A DNA stretch of 64,000 nt, from NCBI GenBank assembly GCA_026724425.1, contig JAIUCV010000001.1, positions 2,304,001-2,368,000 on the forward strand, written 5' to 3'. The position numbers and the translations under genes were made by a program. The notes beneath the pieces are model-generated. The model was given only the letters and a program-made list of their open reading frames with translations, did no database searches and was not told the DNA's origin. This stretch comes from Erythrophleum ivorense. Its lineage: Eukaryota > Streptophyta > Magnoliopsida > Fabales > Fabaceae. Positions 34,441 through 47,410 of the stretch are shown here, piece after piece. The first letter of the stretch is position 1. Every line of letters begins with the position of its first letter.

Positions 34441-34450
34441 TGACAAACAT

Positions 34451-35880
34451 ACCAAGATTATATATTGCACCTATGGAGTTTATGGTTGCTTGTGTAAATT
34501 TGAAAAGAATCAATTACTTTGCATTGCAGTTACATTACTCTATATTTATTCGCTTTCTTTTCTTATTTTTATCTCATCTTCCAGCTTTCTTCTAAGTAAG
34601 CCCACCCTAAAGTTCTCAATTTTGCCTTGTGCATTTGGGCCAAGCTATCTCATTTTGAAGTTAATTATATGTGTAATAGGAGTAATTAATAGTTATACAT
34701 TTCTCTTATTATTATTATTAAATAAATAAAGTCAGATCACTAACCTTTTTAAGAATTTATGATTATTTTTAATAAGCACTCCTGTTAACTTCAATGCAAA
34801 CATATAAGTAAAAATACACAACATATGTAAGAAATTTTTTGCACCTTGTAATCACTCGTTATGAAACTATGGCCCTTTTCTGATTATAATCTATTCTTCA
34901 CCATTCAGCTAATAACATATGTATTATTAGGAAAAAGTTTGAATATTGATAAATTACCAACTTTTGATACAGTATTCTAATGATGTAATCTAATTTTTTT
35001 AAAGTATTTATAATGTTTTCACACACTGTTTTATTTGGATAAAGAATAAAAGCATTAAAGTACGAAGAACATTGCAGCGAATTAAAGAAATTAAAAATGC
35101 TGAATTTCAATGTTCTTCTATTTTCACCATCCAAACACTACATTGGTTATACATCCTTTCGTTCTTATATCTAAATGACTATTTCCCTAGTGCGTAATGG
35201 TTAGTAATGCCATAAAATGGTCCTGATTGAAAATGACCCTTGTAGAAAAGAATAAGCCACATAAAGAAAGAAATATTAATTTTCACTTGAGATTACAACA
35301 TATATTTCGGTTCCACAATTTGGATAGTAAGGGCTTTCCAAATTGTGCCTTTGTTTTCTTAATTTATCAAAAGATATATCTATATTTTAATTTACGTACA
35401 TTGTTGGGGAGAAGTTTTTCGAATATTCGGGGCACAAAGTCTTTTGAATTTATATCTTTCTAGAATTTTTTTTAATTAATCTATAAAATATTTGGGGATA
35501 ATCTTTTTCTTTCTGAGGTAAAGGGTTCCTATCAAATTCCCGAAACTTTATACTTTTCTCAGTTTCTGTAGGGAATTGCTTTACTACTACAAATTTAAAT
35601 TTTCATAGGCTCATAGAATATTCCAAGTTTAAGATAATAAGAAAAGAACTATATTCCTTACCATTAATTTGGAGCTAATATCCGTTGGCGAAGCAAATTC
35701 CTTACTTCCATGGGAAAGAAGCTTGCTTGAAAGACCTAGTCAAACAGTTCATATTAATTTGTCATCTACTTGAAAATTTATTTATAAGATATATTGAGAA
35801 TAAAAAAAATCTGAGAAAATTGAAACTAACCAAACACATTCAGTCTATCTTAAAAAAAATTTCAGAAAACACAACAAAAA
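34451..35880. other. AT-rich region without recognisable gene
   Basis: Short open frames only, none family-like. A CACTACA sequence preceded by AAA at about 35140 could be a left CACTA end but has no subterminal repeats beside it. Confidence 0.5.
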
Positions 35881-36012
35881 AACTGATACTTTGGGCCGGT
35901 TTTTTTTGGATATAATGATGGTTTCAAACATCGCTAAAATTTTTAGTAGTGGTTGCAAGATCTGCTGTTGAAAGGTCTATTGTTATGATGGTTATTTGTA
36001 ACTAGAACCATC

Positions 36013-36215
36013 ACACAAAATTTTTGGGAGTATTATAGTTAAGGACTCAAAATTAAAAAAATTTATTCTGAAAAATCTATTACTACTAAGTTTTAAGAGT
36101 TTTACTTAAAGTAAGTGATAATCTATTTTAAAGTAATGGTAATAAGTCTTTTAGAATAATTTTTTTTAAATTTTGGATCCTCAACTATAATTTTTTCAAA
36201 ATTTTTTGCAACGGT
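36013..36215. mobile_element. fold-back MITE inside the CACTA region
   Basis: Imperfect inverted arms of about 55 bp: left CAAAATTTTTGGGAGTATTA, TAGTTAAGGA; right, read in reverse, CAAAAAATTTTGAAAAAATT, TAGTTGAGGA. No coding content. Confidence 0.6.
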
Positions 36216-37039
36216 TGTGCAATTATGGCTATAATATAGTAGTGCCACTGCAAAAGAGTAATCTCTTTAGCAATACTTTTAAAAATAAATTTTTGGTTTG
36301 TATAAATATTTTTTTATATTTGAATATTATTATAAACATAGTTAAAATTAAATAACTAGTACATAATAATCATAAGACTTATAAATTATAAATTATAATT
36401 AGATATAAAATTAAAAATTAAATTTGGGATATATGTAATAATACAGTTATGGAAATAATAGTTATTCAAGTCAATAAATGAATCATACAAATACAATATC
36501 ATTTAACAAATAATCCTACACGCGATAAATCTATTGATGGTCATCTTGATTGAAACATTCTTCTACACTTACTCAATAGTCACTCCCTTGATCAAGCACC
36601 TAAATTAAAAATATAAAACATCATTAGAAATATATAAAAATTAAATTACAAAAAATAAATATTGTTCCATAAATTCATTATAAATATTATTAATGGAGTT
36701 CGGAAGGAAGCTAATTCAGGGGGAAAGTGACCCTAATAATTCTAGAGGATGAAAGCTATTATTGCATCAAGTTTTTTTATATTCACCAACTATTGTTTGC
36801 AATTGAGAAATTAACTTTCTAGGTTTGCAGAAGAATGAGTAGTAAAACTAATTCCACCATAAGAATGAGTGAAACATCTTAACACTTAAGATGGGAAAGG
36901 TCCCAATCCCAAGCCTTGAACATGACCCCAATGCTTATGACTTTCTAAAGCATAAACTTATGAATCTTTTGATGATATTTTCGGGGACTGAGACATTAAA
37001 CTAGATTCATGTTTGTAAATTTTTTCCTAGATTAGCACA

Positions 37040-37700
37040 ATATCACTAAATATTATCAATTTTGCAATTATCAAAATTGTAAGTTCAACTAATTTCACAA
37101 CTCATAATCACAATATTGTCAACTATTATCAATTCCGCAAACTCAAAGTCACATATTATCAAGTTCACAATCCATAATCAAGATATTACCAAATATAGCC
37201 AATTTAACAATCCATAATCACATTATTTCCAAATATGAACCTATTACTAAACCATAATTATAATATTGCCAAACACTCACCACAATGACAAAAATTGCCA
37301 AATACAACTAATTTCATTACCCATATTCCCAATATTTCTAACTATTCTCAATTCTACAAACCTGTAACTTATTACCAAATCCATAACTTATAATTAATAT
37401 ATTACCAAGCATGACCAATTCAACAACCAATAATCACAATATTTTCAAACATAAACATCTTACCAGAATCATAATTACAATATTGCCATACGTAAAATGC
37501 AATTAAAAAATTGCCAAATACGACCAATCTTATAACCTATATTCACAATATTACTAGCTATTCTCACCGCACAAACTTGTAAGAAATATATTGCCAAGTC
37601 CACAATACATAATCAATATATTACTAAGCATGACCAATTCAATAATACAATCACAATATTTTTAAATATGAATCTATGACCAAAACCATAATCCAATTGG
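37040..37700. repeat. degenerate tandem repeat, about 217-bp unit
   Basis: Phrases such as ACCAAGCATGACCAATTC recur at about 37197 (diverged), 37412 and 37631, with the intervening text (TAATCACAATATT, TTGCCAAATACRAC, ACTATTCTCA) in the same order each time. About three diverged copies. Confidence 0.7.
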
Positions 37701-39662
37701 TGACAAAAGACAAACTGCCAAAACTATAATCACAAGTACAATTAAACACATACAATTATTGCTCTGGTTGCATTGTTGACAAGAGCCCCATTTGACTTTT
37801 TATGACTGGTTGTCCAACCTTCCCCCTAGAGACTATGTGCCCATATTGAGCCTCCTACAAATTCATAACAAGTATCTTCATCCGGAAATAATATTTTCAA
37901 GTAATGATTATTACAATTTATTTAGTCCTTCCACATATTCAGGGGTGTTCCTATATTTCTCAATTCAAGATTTATCCATTATTAAAAATATTAGCAACCT
38001 ATTGTAAATAACATTCCGACCAAAAAAATATTTCATACCATTATTTTATAATAACAATAGATTTGTTTTATATATTTATAAAAATAACTAAATAACATAC
38101 ACATGATTTTTTTTTTAAAAAAAATTGGGATTAAGTAATAAATATAATAAACTATGATAAAAAAATTAAAATAAAGAAAAAAAGGGAAAGAAAATTGAGA
38201 GAGATAAATTTCAAATACATGCATAATTAATAAAAAATATATTTGACATAATTAACGAAATGAGTTTTGAAATTTTTCTCTACTAGCTGTTGTGAGTTAA
38301 GTCATATCAAGATAGCAACATTTAATTCTATTCAATTAATTTAAGACATAATTTACAAATAAAAATCCACTATAAAAACTTTTTATATGTATTATATTCT
38401 AAAATTTTGTTTAAAACATAAATTGAAAAGCTTTTCTTTGGCCTTCTAATGTGATAAATTATATCATCTATGAAAACTGTGTCAAAAAAAAGAGCTTTAT
38501 TTGTTTACTCAATATAGCAATTGCTTTATAAGTTTTGTTCTTGTACTATGTAAGTATTGAATTGCTATAAAAGATTTATTTACTCCGGAAAAGTTTAACT
38601 TATTATTCTATTCATCATGCATCTCAAATTTAGATGAGAAGATAACAATTAATTGTGCATATCAAAACAAATAAATATTTAATCACCTTCAAGTTCTTGA
38701 TAATTTTTTATTATGAAGCTTAAGTTAAAAGGCTACACATGATCAAATGCCACTGTTGATTGCATAAAATAAGTTTATAAATTTAAAGGTCTCATGAATA
38801 ATGTAAACAACTCTCTTGATAGATGCATGCTGGGCCTCTAAAAACTAGCATATGATTGGAGCTCTAGTAACGTTTTCTTTTATTTACAATTGGTTTTAAT
38901 GGCATATATGCATAATAAATCGAAAAATATATCTAAAATTATAAATAAACAATGGGCTTTTAAAAAAAAGGCTTCTAAACAAAAATTAAATTAAAATGGA
39001 CTTTTAGGATCTCAAATATAAATAAAAAAATATTAAAAAATATTTCATACATGCATAATAACAAAAAATAAAAAAAGTACTCATAAATCAGCACATAAAT
39101 TCAAATAATCTAAAATATCAGCATAAATAAACCATTTTCAATCACCAAGAAGCTAATATATATGAAAAATAAAAAAAATTACCTTAAAATTGTTGAAAAT
39201 AAAAGAAAATAAAAAAATTGTGGATGAAACCATCGTCGAACTCCATGGTGGCGCTGACATGGGGCGGCACGATGGCAACAGGATGGCACTCCAGTGACAA
39301 GGACCTTGGAGATTTGCTGCACGTAGGGGCTGAGGGTTGAAATGGGAATTTATAGATTTTAAATACGATATCTGGGGGAGCAGGTTTCATTTAATGATAC
39401 TGCTAAAACAATAGCGACAAAATTGCAGCGGTTGCAATCGTTGTTACCTGAAAACAAAAGCTTTTCAAAACTTTTTTGAGAATCGTGCAAATTGCAACGG
39501 TTGGCAGCAGTTTCATAAAACCGCTACAAAATTGCATCGATTTTTCAAGAACCCACGGCAAAATTGCAGCGATTGTTTTAAACTTCATAGGAAACATTTT
39601 TTGCAGCGATTTTTACAATCACCCCAACGCAACCACTGCCAAGAGCCAATTTTTTGATAGTG

Positions 39663-39885
39663 AAACATTTTCTGTTAGACTACCAAAAATATTTTGCTTT
39701 TATTTTCTGTTTTAAATAAAAATAAAAACAAAAAAAATGAGAAAACCAAAGACACTAGTCATGGCTACTTTGTCTTTCATAAGTGGTAGTCCTTTCAATG
39801 TCATTATAAGCAATATCTCCTGGTTGACAATAAGTCAATCTGCATTATTTTTCAATAAAACTTCTTGATACAAAATTTTTCTTCC

Positions 39886-39962
<77 letters not shown>

Positions 39963-41317
39963 TGTCAAGCAGTTCATATTCATTAATTGGCTATACGCTG
40001 CTTTTGACAAGCAAAATCTATGACATCACACTAAGTATCATTGCTTACTTTAGTAATGATTAGGATACTAATTTATAGGAAACAATTATTAAATATTTTA
40101 AATATTTGTTTTTCAGATTCTATAATTAAAAATGTAAAATTTTTTTGGAAAAACATTAAATATAATTCTAAGTAAAAAAAATCAAAATGCACAGAATCTC
40201 CTTCATCTTTAAAATTAGACAACCAACCCCCAGAGCATTTAGATTTGTATAATTTAGTCCTTTAATTAGTTAATAATTTGATCTACAACCTTAACGATAT
40301 CTTTCATGTATGATAATATGTGGCCACATCATCTTTAACATGCTAATGTGTGAAAAGAGAGTCTTGTCTACTTTTGCTGTAAAAAGGTTGTGTATCCACT
40401 AGATTGGATGTTATAGTAAAATAAACATGTGGGAAGCATGAATTACCTTTAATAGAACAAAATTCTCATCTCTCAACTCAGTGCCGTGCATATTGTTATT
40501 TTTATTGATAACATTTTCCTTTTTGTTTGTTTTTATACTCATTTTCAAATTGTTGCATCGACAATTTTAAAGTAATTCATGCTTAACCCCATGAACGTAG
40601 CAAATGAAAAATAAGAATGGTGTGGTAAATATCAGAGTTCCAATTTGGTAATATATGCTTTTGGCAATTTGTTTTAATTTAACTATATATGGTTTGTATG
40701 TTACCATGTTAGGTGATTCAGTAGGTTCAATTTAGAAAGCTCTAGATGTGGACGAACATGGAAATTGAAAGTTAGTGTATGATATGCAACAACTACATTA
40801 TACTTTGTAATTGATGTGTTGTTTAAATGATGAGTTTAGCTCTTCTCAACTATATTTTTTATTAGTAGCTCTTTCCCTTTCATCATTCACAACTTTATTT
40901 TAACAAGAGTCAAGGAGGTTGCTTGTGTCTCATTCTTGAATTGTTAATTTTTTTAAAAAAGTTTAGACTACTTTGGTGACTAGGGTTGCTCTAATGAAGA
41001 GGAAGATATTTGAGCTCAAAGTGTTAAAAGACTAATAGCCGAAGACATCGAAGTCTCGAATACGGAGGAAGAGGTAATGAATTTGACAAATGTGAATGAA
41101 AAGGTTGAGTCTTAGCCACATTGCATAGCATATTAGAAGCATTTCAAAGGAAAGAGTTAGTTTGTGAAGTAGCTGATCTCCAAAGGTTGTGCCAAAGAGA
41201 TGGGAACCGATGTCATATAAGGACTCTCTATTGGGGTTTAATGGGATCAATAAGCATAGTAGTGAAGATCAAGAAGATGATTGGATATATGATCTAAAGG
41301 GTGAGGATGAGGTCAAG
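39663..41317. other. AT-rich region, one microsatellite
   Basis: No gene supported. About 41189-41317 encodes SYKDSLLGFNG and an acidic stretch that loosely recalls LINE ORF1 starts, too short to call. Confidence 0.45.
39889..39962. repeat. compound (CT)n(AT)n microsatellite
   Basis: About 25 CT units followed by about 12 AT units. Confidence 0.95.
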
Positions 41318-44012
41318 TGTAACATTCAGCATTCTTGGACTAGGCCAAACTATAAGACCAAGGTTAAGGCTAACTCATAAAGGGTTAAAAGCCTAATTCA
41401 GATGAGAAAAAAAAGGCTACAAATGGTTTAAAGCATGAAAAATGGTATTGAAGTGACCCATAATACAGCAAGGGCAAAATAGTAATCTTAAGAAATGGTG
41501 AAGTATCTGACATGTTAATGAAAAAATTCCTTGAATTAATATGATATAAGGTCAAGTAAGGATAGAATGTTAATTGAAACATCAAGAAACGGGGTTATGA
41601 ATTTACTTACGATGCAAAAATGATGCTAGGGTGCCTAAACAAAGCAAAATGATATATTAGTGGCAAAATCATAATTTTAAGCAAAATTTTAGAAACTTGA
41701 TAAAAAGAGTTTTAAATGCTAAAATTAAGTTCATTAGGATTTTTATAGGTCTTGAAAATCACTCTTAGAATTGGTTAAAACTCTTATGGCACGTAAAATG
41801 AGAAAACCAATATTATGACCATATTTTTCACTATTTTAAGCCATTTAAATTCCAAAAATGATGTTTTTATGTAAAAGACACTCAAAATTGTGTAAGGAGT
41901 AGTCATATCCTAAAAATTCCAAAAAATGAGCCTAAATAGAGTGAATAAGTACCAGGGGCAAAATGGTCATTATTAAAAAAAATCATAAAAGGCTTATAAC
42001 ACAAGCTTACTCCTTCCTCCACCATTCCGAACAAAAAACTAGCAGCTCTAAGGTCTAGTTATAGTGTCTTACAAGGAGGAAGAGAGAGAAAGAAAATAAG
42101 CTCTAGTTTAAGTAAGTAAATGCCCTCTGTTCATTTGGCTCCAGTTAAAAATGTTTATCTACATAGTTAGGGCTTTCTAATAGTGATTTTCTTTTCGTGA
42201 AAAGCGAAGGTTTGGATCTAACCTAAGGTGAAAAATAGCTCTTTTCGAGATTCTAATTAGTGGAAAAGATTCTACATGAGGAATGCTCCAAAACAAAGTA
42301 AGATTCCATGCTTAAAACTTGAAAGACCTTGAGTCCTAGCCCTCTATATGATTCAATCAAGAAAGAGACCTAAGAGTTTAATGTATTTTGATGTCTTCTT
42401 GATGCATTTGGATGTTTTAAGGCATGAGGATCATGAATGTAGACTCCATTTAGCTTGGATCATTGAAAACTCCAAGTTAGAACACCATAGGAAGTGTTTT
42501 GGTCTAGCTCTAGATGGACCACCTAGGATATTTCTTCAATGATTCTAAGGTTTTAGATAGTCTAGAAATGATGTATGAACACTATGGAATTATTAAAATG
42601 AATTTGGGAGCTATATTTCAAAAGTTAAATCTTTAGAGTTCAAAAGAGTTCATTGAAGGGTAATGTAGTTCTAAATAAGTTTAAACATGTTTGTTATGAC
42701 TCTAATAAGTCCCATTGGAGTCATATAAATTATATAATGCATTATGAGTAAGGCTATATAAAAGAAAATGGCAATAAGATGTATAATGGGGCCTAAGTTG
42801 GCTTAATGCATTATAAGTAAGGCTATATAAAAGAAAATGGCAAGTGAAATGGTCAATTTGATTTATAGGGCAAATGTTTAATGATGAAAAAATTTATTAA
42901 GTTAGTGGTATGAAAAGAATCTTGCCCATGACAAGAAATCTCCTAAAACTTGCAAGTTGGTATGTTAAGTTTCCAAAATAAAACCCTTTTGAGCACTAAA
43001 ATGTAAGTCTACATAGGGCCTTAGAGGTTAAGTTTTAGGGCAAAATTTGGCATGCATTTAAAGGGCATATAGAAGTTTAGACTAAGAAAAATTTGGTATT
43101 TTTTGGAATACCACAGAATATTTTATAAATTTTCAAACTTAGCATAGAAAAGTTGTCATGCATAGATTTTTTCCTCATTTCAGATTTGATCTTTGAGGCC
43201 TTTCAGGGATCAAATGCAATCTTTTAATTTTGAAATTTTTATAGTAAAAATACATGTAATGAGTTTTCTAACAAGCCAAAGTTTGTGAAATTTGGAGGTC
43301 TTTAGTTCAAGTTATGAATTCCAAAATTTGGGACTAATTAAGACAAAATAAGCTTTTAGTGTGCCAAATAGAGGAGACAGAGGTCATGAAGGGTACTAAA
43401 AATAGTTCTAAATTGAGTTAATCACTTTATATTGATGATTTAAAACTAGTTGAGCTATGGTTCACCATTATCTTGCTTAATTTGATGTTTTAGGCCAAGC
43501 TAATGAGACCACTCCACATGGAAGTGGTGAGGCCAAATCAAAGCTAGTACATGACCAAGTTTGAGTTAGTGTTATGGGCATTGGGTTAATCATATTTTAT
43601 ATAGCTTACTCTTCCTATCCTTATATGCATGTTGATTGTTAAGCTTCATATGCATTGTGTGTATTGGTTGCTATGTTAACATGTTTTTTTTATATGTTAA
43701 ACTAGTTGCATGCTATGTTTGATGGCTAAAGGCTAATGTAATAGGGGTATAGGGAATGAGCACAATAATTCTCCTAAAGCCCATTAGAAAGAGCCTAAGC
43801 CAAGTTGAGTTTATCATGGCCATGACGGAGAAAATATGAGTTCAAATAAGACTGTTTATGATAGTTTTAATGCTTGAAGAGTTTAACCTTACATGCTTGC
43901 ACTTTTCTTACTTGATTGCTCATATGTATATAGTTGGTGTGGATTTGAGTATTGCTATTGAAATTCTCTCTAAAATCTCTCCCAATTCCCACTAACTCGT
44001 GCTAGGTACTAA

Positions 44013-44532
44013 GGCCATGTTTGGTATGATGGCATCAGAGGGAGGGAATGGGAGAGGGAGATAGAATACAGCGATTGAGCTATTTGGTACGCAGGAAGCC
44101 TTCTTCCATGGGTTTGGCTATTCCTACATTTTAGGGAATCTGCTCTCCTCTCTTCATGCAATGGATTGAGCTCTCCATGGAAAAGAAATTAAAAAAATAA
44201 TTTTTTTCTTATTAAAGGTAATCAAAAATAAAATTTTAAATAAAAATATTATTTTATTATTGTTATTAGTAATTAAAAACAAATATTTCATTACATTTTA
44301 TAATTATTAGTAATAAAAAATAATTAAAGGTATTTTGATCTTTTAATTCTCTTCACATTCTATTTTTATGTCATTTCTATTCAACCAAATATAAAAAAGT
44401 AAAAATATTCATATTTCTTCTTCCATCATACTAAACATAATTATGGAGTACAAGATTCCTTTTCATTTCCATTCCCATTCCATTCCTGATTCCTATTCCA
44501 TCAAAAACTAATCCTTTATACCAAACGAAGCC
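44013..44532. mobile_element. PIF/Harbinger-type MITE
   Basis: 520 bp with terminal inverted repeats GGCCATGTTTGGTAT and (reverse of right end) GGCTTCGTTTGGTAT, flanked by TAA (44010-44012 and 44533-44535), the target duplication of that superfamily. Interior AT-rich, no transposase. Confidence 0.75.
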
Positions 44533-45104
44533 TAAAGGAATGAATTATAAGGGCCATCCAGGAATATCCAAGGCTATTTGCTCGTTAAGTTCAATTTTAT
44601 TGTTTTTTTTTTGTTATGAAAATTTTAAGTGTTGTAAGATGTATAATTTAGTATTATGAGCCATTAACTTATGATTTGTAAATGTGATATTGCCTAAGTA
44701 TCATATCCTTACATCCTTGTATGCAAAGTTTAAGGGATAGTATTTATAGATACCATAGCATTTAATATTGAGTTAATGTTAGCTTTTAGTATCATTATAC
44801 TATATATGTTTTCATTGTCCATGAGTTGGTATGAAATTGTGGCCATTTAATGGTCTCAATAGTCAAGATTTTAAGGAGAAATTCTGCCAGATTTTATATG
44901 AAATTTATATTACTTTTTTTAAGGTCATAATAAATGTATTAAAAATCCAACATGAGCCTTATATGTGATTGCTACATCATGAGCTTAATTGAAATGCTAC
45001 GTATTAGAAAGAGAAAAGATTTAAAGAAGAAAAAAAGTTCTCTTAAAATTCAACTATGAAACTATACAACTGGTAGTTGTATATTATGTGACTATATAGG
45101 TTCT

Positions 45105-45600
45105 GTTTAGTTTTACGGAGCGGAGGGAAGGAGAGGTTAATGAAGGGGAAGGAAGATGGTTTAATAAGTTTTGTTTGGTTGGAAGGAAGGGGAGGGAAGG
45201 GGAGGGGAAATTATTGTTTGGTTCAGGAAGGGAGGGAATGTAATTATATTTGGACAAATTTACCCTTATATTATTTTAATTTTATTTTTTTATAAAAAAA
45301 TTTATTTATATCAATATTTTTTTTAAAAAAATTATGAATTCTAATATTTTTTATTTTTTATTTCTGATAAAAAATTATCTTAATTTTTATTAAATATTAA
45401 AATATTAAAAAAATTAAGGGACAATAAAGTAAATTATAATTTAAAAAATACTTCTCCCTTCCCCTCCAAAACCCCCCAATTTGGAGGGGAGAGAAATTTG
45501 CTTTCACTTCCCTCCCCTCCCCTCTTCTCTAATTTTGTCTAACCAAACATCTTATTCCCCTTCCCTCCCCTCTAAAAATCCCCAATCAAACACATCAATA
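45105..45600. mobile_element. MITE-like fold-back element with purine-rich arms
   Basis: Left side rich in GGAAGGGGAGGG, right side in CCCTCCCCTCCCC. The ends (TTCTGTTTAGTTTTACGGAG; reverse of right end TGTGTTTGATTGGGGATT) are loosely inverted. AT-rich centre, no coding content. Confidence 0.55.
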
Positions 45601-45641
45601 AGCTAAGTAAAATACCTATATAAGGTAAGGTGTTACATTTT

Positions 45642-45653
45642 TAGTATTAGGGC
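45642..45653 (+). other. decayed primer binding site (initiator Met tRNA)
   Basis: TAGTATTAGGGC differs from the canonical TGGTATCAGAGC at three of twelve positions and lies five bases after the LTR end. Confidence 0.6.
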
Positions 45654-47135
45654 AATGGTTTAGACAACCTATCTCTGTGAAGGATTCAAGGATGTAGTTT
45701 AAGAGTAAAAGATGAGTAAGTTGGGTGTCAAATGCCCAAGAAAAGACAATTACCATAGTTAAGAGACAAGAGGAAATGTCTAAGAATCCAGAAGGATATG
45801 ATTTGCTTTGGATAGCACCCATAGGTTTATCCAAAAAGATTTAAAATGATGTCTAGAGGGGAGGAATAGACGCTTGAGGATATTGCCCATTCTTGAAAGC
45901 CTTAGATAGAGGACTTAAAGATCCCCAATAAGAAAGGAAAGATTGAGGAAAGTAGACTTGAAGTGTGAGATCGTGTTAGGAAGCCCAGTGCTAATGATTG
46001 AAACCCAGTATATAAAGTTAAAGAATGACTTAAAAAGAGAGTTTAAGTGCTTAGGGGTAGCATGAATGTAAGGGACCACCCTCAGGGTGTTGATTCTAAT
46101 CGCATTGGCTACTCATTGTATGAGTAGCTGTGGGCTAAGAGTATAAGCCTAAGATTTAACTAAAGGGCATTAAAAGTACTCAAAGATAAAGTAGCCTGTA
46201 TAGTATTGGCATTTTAGGGATCTAATCATGGGTATAAGATGTTTAATTGCTAAGGTTCATCTTCAAGTTTAGTGAGAAAGAAGAGACTAAGAAAGGGAAC
46301 TTGAAGGATCCAATGATGATTCTACCCTCAAGCTAAGATGAATTGTTTGGATTAATAGTAAGTAAATACAGAAGAGTTTCAAGGAAAGCCTAGCAAGAGG
46401 AGTACTTAGGCTCACTAGTAAGTCTGTGGCCTGAGTGAGGCATAGGGTAGAAAACCCAACATGTAGATGACAAGTATGTTATAAGTCAGCATAGAATAGA
46501 ATCCTAGATCATTTGGGAAGTGAATTAAGAAGGGTACCAAGGGATTGTTACCTCTAATCTAAGAAGAGTAAAGTAAAGATTAAGCAAGTAAGTAGTTAGA
46601 GCAGTGTTAATGGTCTAAAAGCATATGTAATATGATAAAATGCTATCACAGTGGGTAATAGAGAGTGGTGGTATCATGAGTAAGCAATTAAGTTTAACTA
46701 ACAAAGTGTTAGGGAATCCACCACTAGTTCAAGTAAGCTTCCCTTACATCTAGTAAGTTCAATGTAAGAGTGATACAATAATAGAGCTAATATGAAGTTG
46801 AAAATTGCTAATGAAACAAGTTCTGGACACTTGTAAGTGTAACTTGATCCTTATGATGAATGATGTATGCCTTTAGTGTGAGAACCAGAGTTTAAGAATA
46901 AATGAGGCTCCACCCTTGAGAGAGTCAAGGACAAATTTGAGGTAAGTAGTTTGTTTAAGCTTTTCAAAAATACCTAAGTTAAAAAATCAAAGAGATTTAA
47001 ATAATCCCTAGTCCTTTTACTAAAGCATATTATGTCCTAAAGCCTAAGAGATTCTTCAATCATCACTTCACTTCAAGCTTTGATTAGAACATTCTTCTAG
47101 TGAGATTACCCAAATTGTTTTTTATCATCAAAATC
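45654..47135 (+). other. internal remnant of the gypsy element, unreadable
   Basis: Downstream of the primer site. No frame longer than a few dozen codons and no domain recognised. Confidence 0.4.
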
Positions 47136-47139
47136 CAAA

Positions 47140-47410
47140 ATTAAGAGCAATGGGGTCAACATCTATAACAATTTTGTTTCAGAGGTTAAGAGCCTCATGG
47201 GTTATAGCTGGGAAGTTGTTTTACTCCATATCTATCGTAAAGCTAATTATTGTGTAGACTGGTTTGCAAATTTCACCCATTCTCTTTCTCTTGGTTGTTA
47301 TAGATTTGAGAACCTTCTTCATGTTTATGTTGACCTCCTACTCATTGACTTCTATGGCGTAATCTGCCCATGTTCTTTTAGCTTCTTGTTTCTTCTTGAA
47401 CAAGCTTTCA
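47140..47410 (+). pseudogene. LINE RNase H-like domain fragment
   Basis: Encodes SWEVVLLHIYRKANYCVDWF, ANFTHSLSLGCYRFENLLHV and LLLIDFYGVICP. This resembles the C-terminal end of the RNase H domain (RVT_3 type) carried by plant LINEs, with the H-x-x-R-x-x-N-x-x-x-D pattern. No RT is recognised upstream, so it is an isolated fragment. Confidence 0.65.

Larger units (their letters stand above)
24330..34450. repeat. segmental duplication, copy B
   Basis: Right copy of the block at 1-11190, same orientation and gene order. Differences: RTE LINE at 25542-26938, MITE at 30192-30509, a GA microsatellite in the first coding intron, and no counterpart of about 1346-4440. Confidence 0.85.
35881..39662 (-). 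mobile_element. CACTA-type transposon remnant(s), non-coding
   Basis: Read on the - strand, 39662 begins CACTATCAAAAAATTGGC and is followed by many GCAACGG/GCAGCGATT-like subterminal motifs (39400-39650), the usual make-up of plant CACTA ends. A TATA-like CTATAAAT, a short ATG frame (MEFDDGFIHN) and a donor TTTTAAG|GTAATT follow at about 39360-39180, like a first exon. More ends of the same orientation (TAGTAGTG) lie at 35948 and 36242, the second again beside GCAACGGTTG. No transposase is recognisable, and the opposite end is not resolved, so the outer limits are approximate. Confidence 0.55.
41318..45637 (+). repeat. decayed long LTR of a Ty3/gypsy element with nested MITEs
   Basis: Begins TGTAACATTCAG and ends AAGGTGTTACA, followed at once by a mutated iMet primer site, so it is a 5' LTR. 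Without the two nested MITEs it is about 3.3 kb. A motif ending in TGCTAGGTACTAAG near 44000 has a counterpart near 55490 (ATGCTAGGTGGACC) in the solo LTR, so the two LTRs look related. Strongly diverged. Confidence 0.6.
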
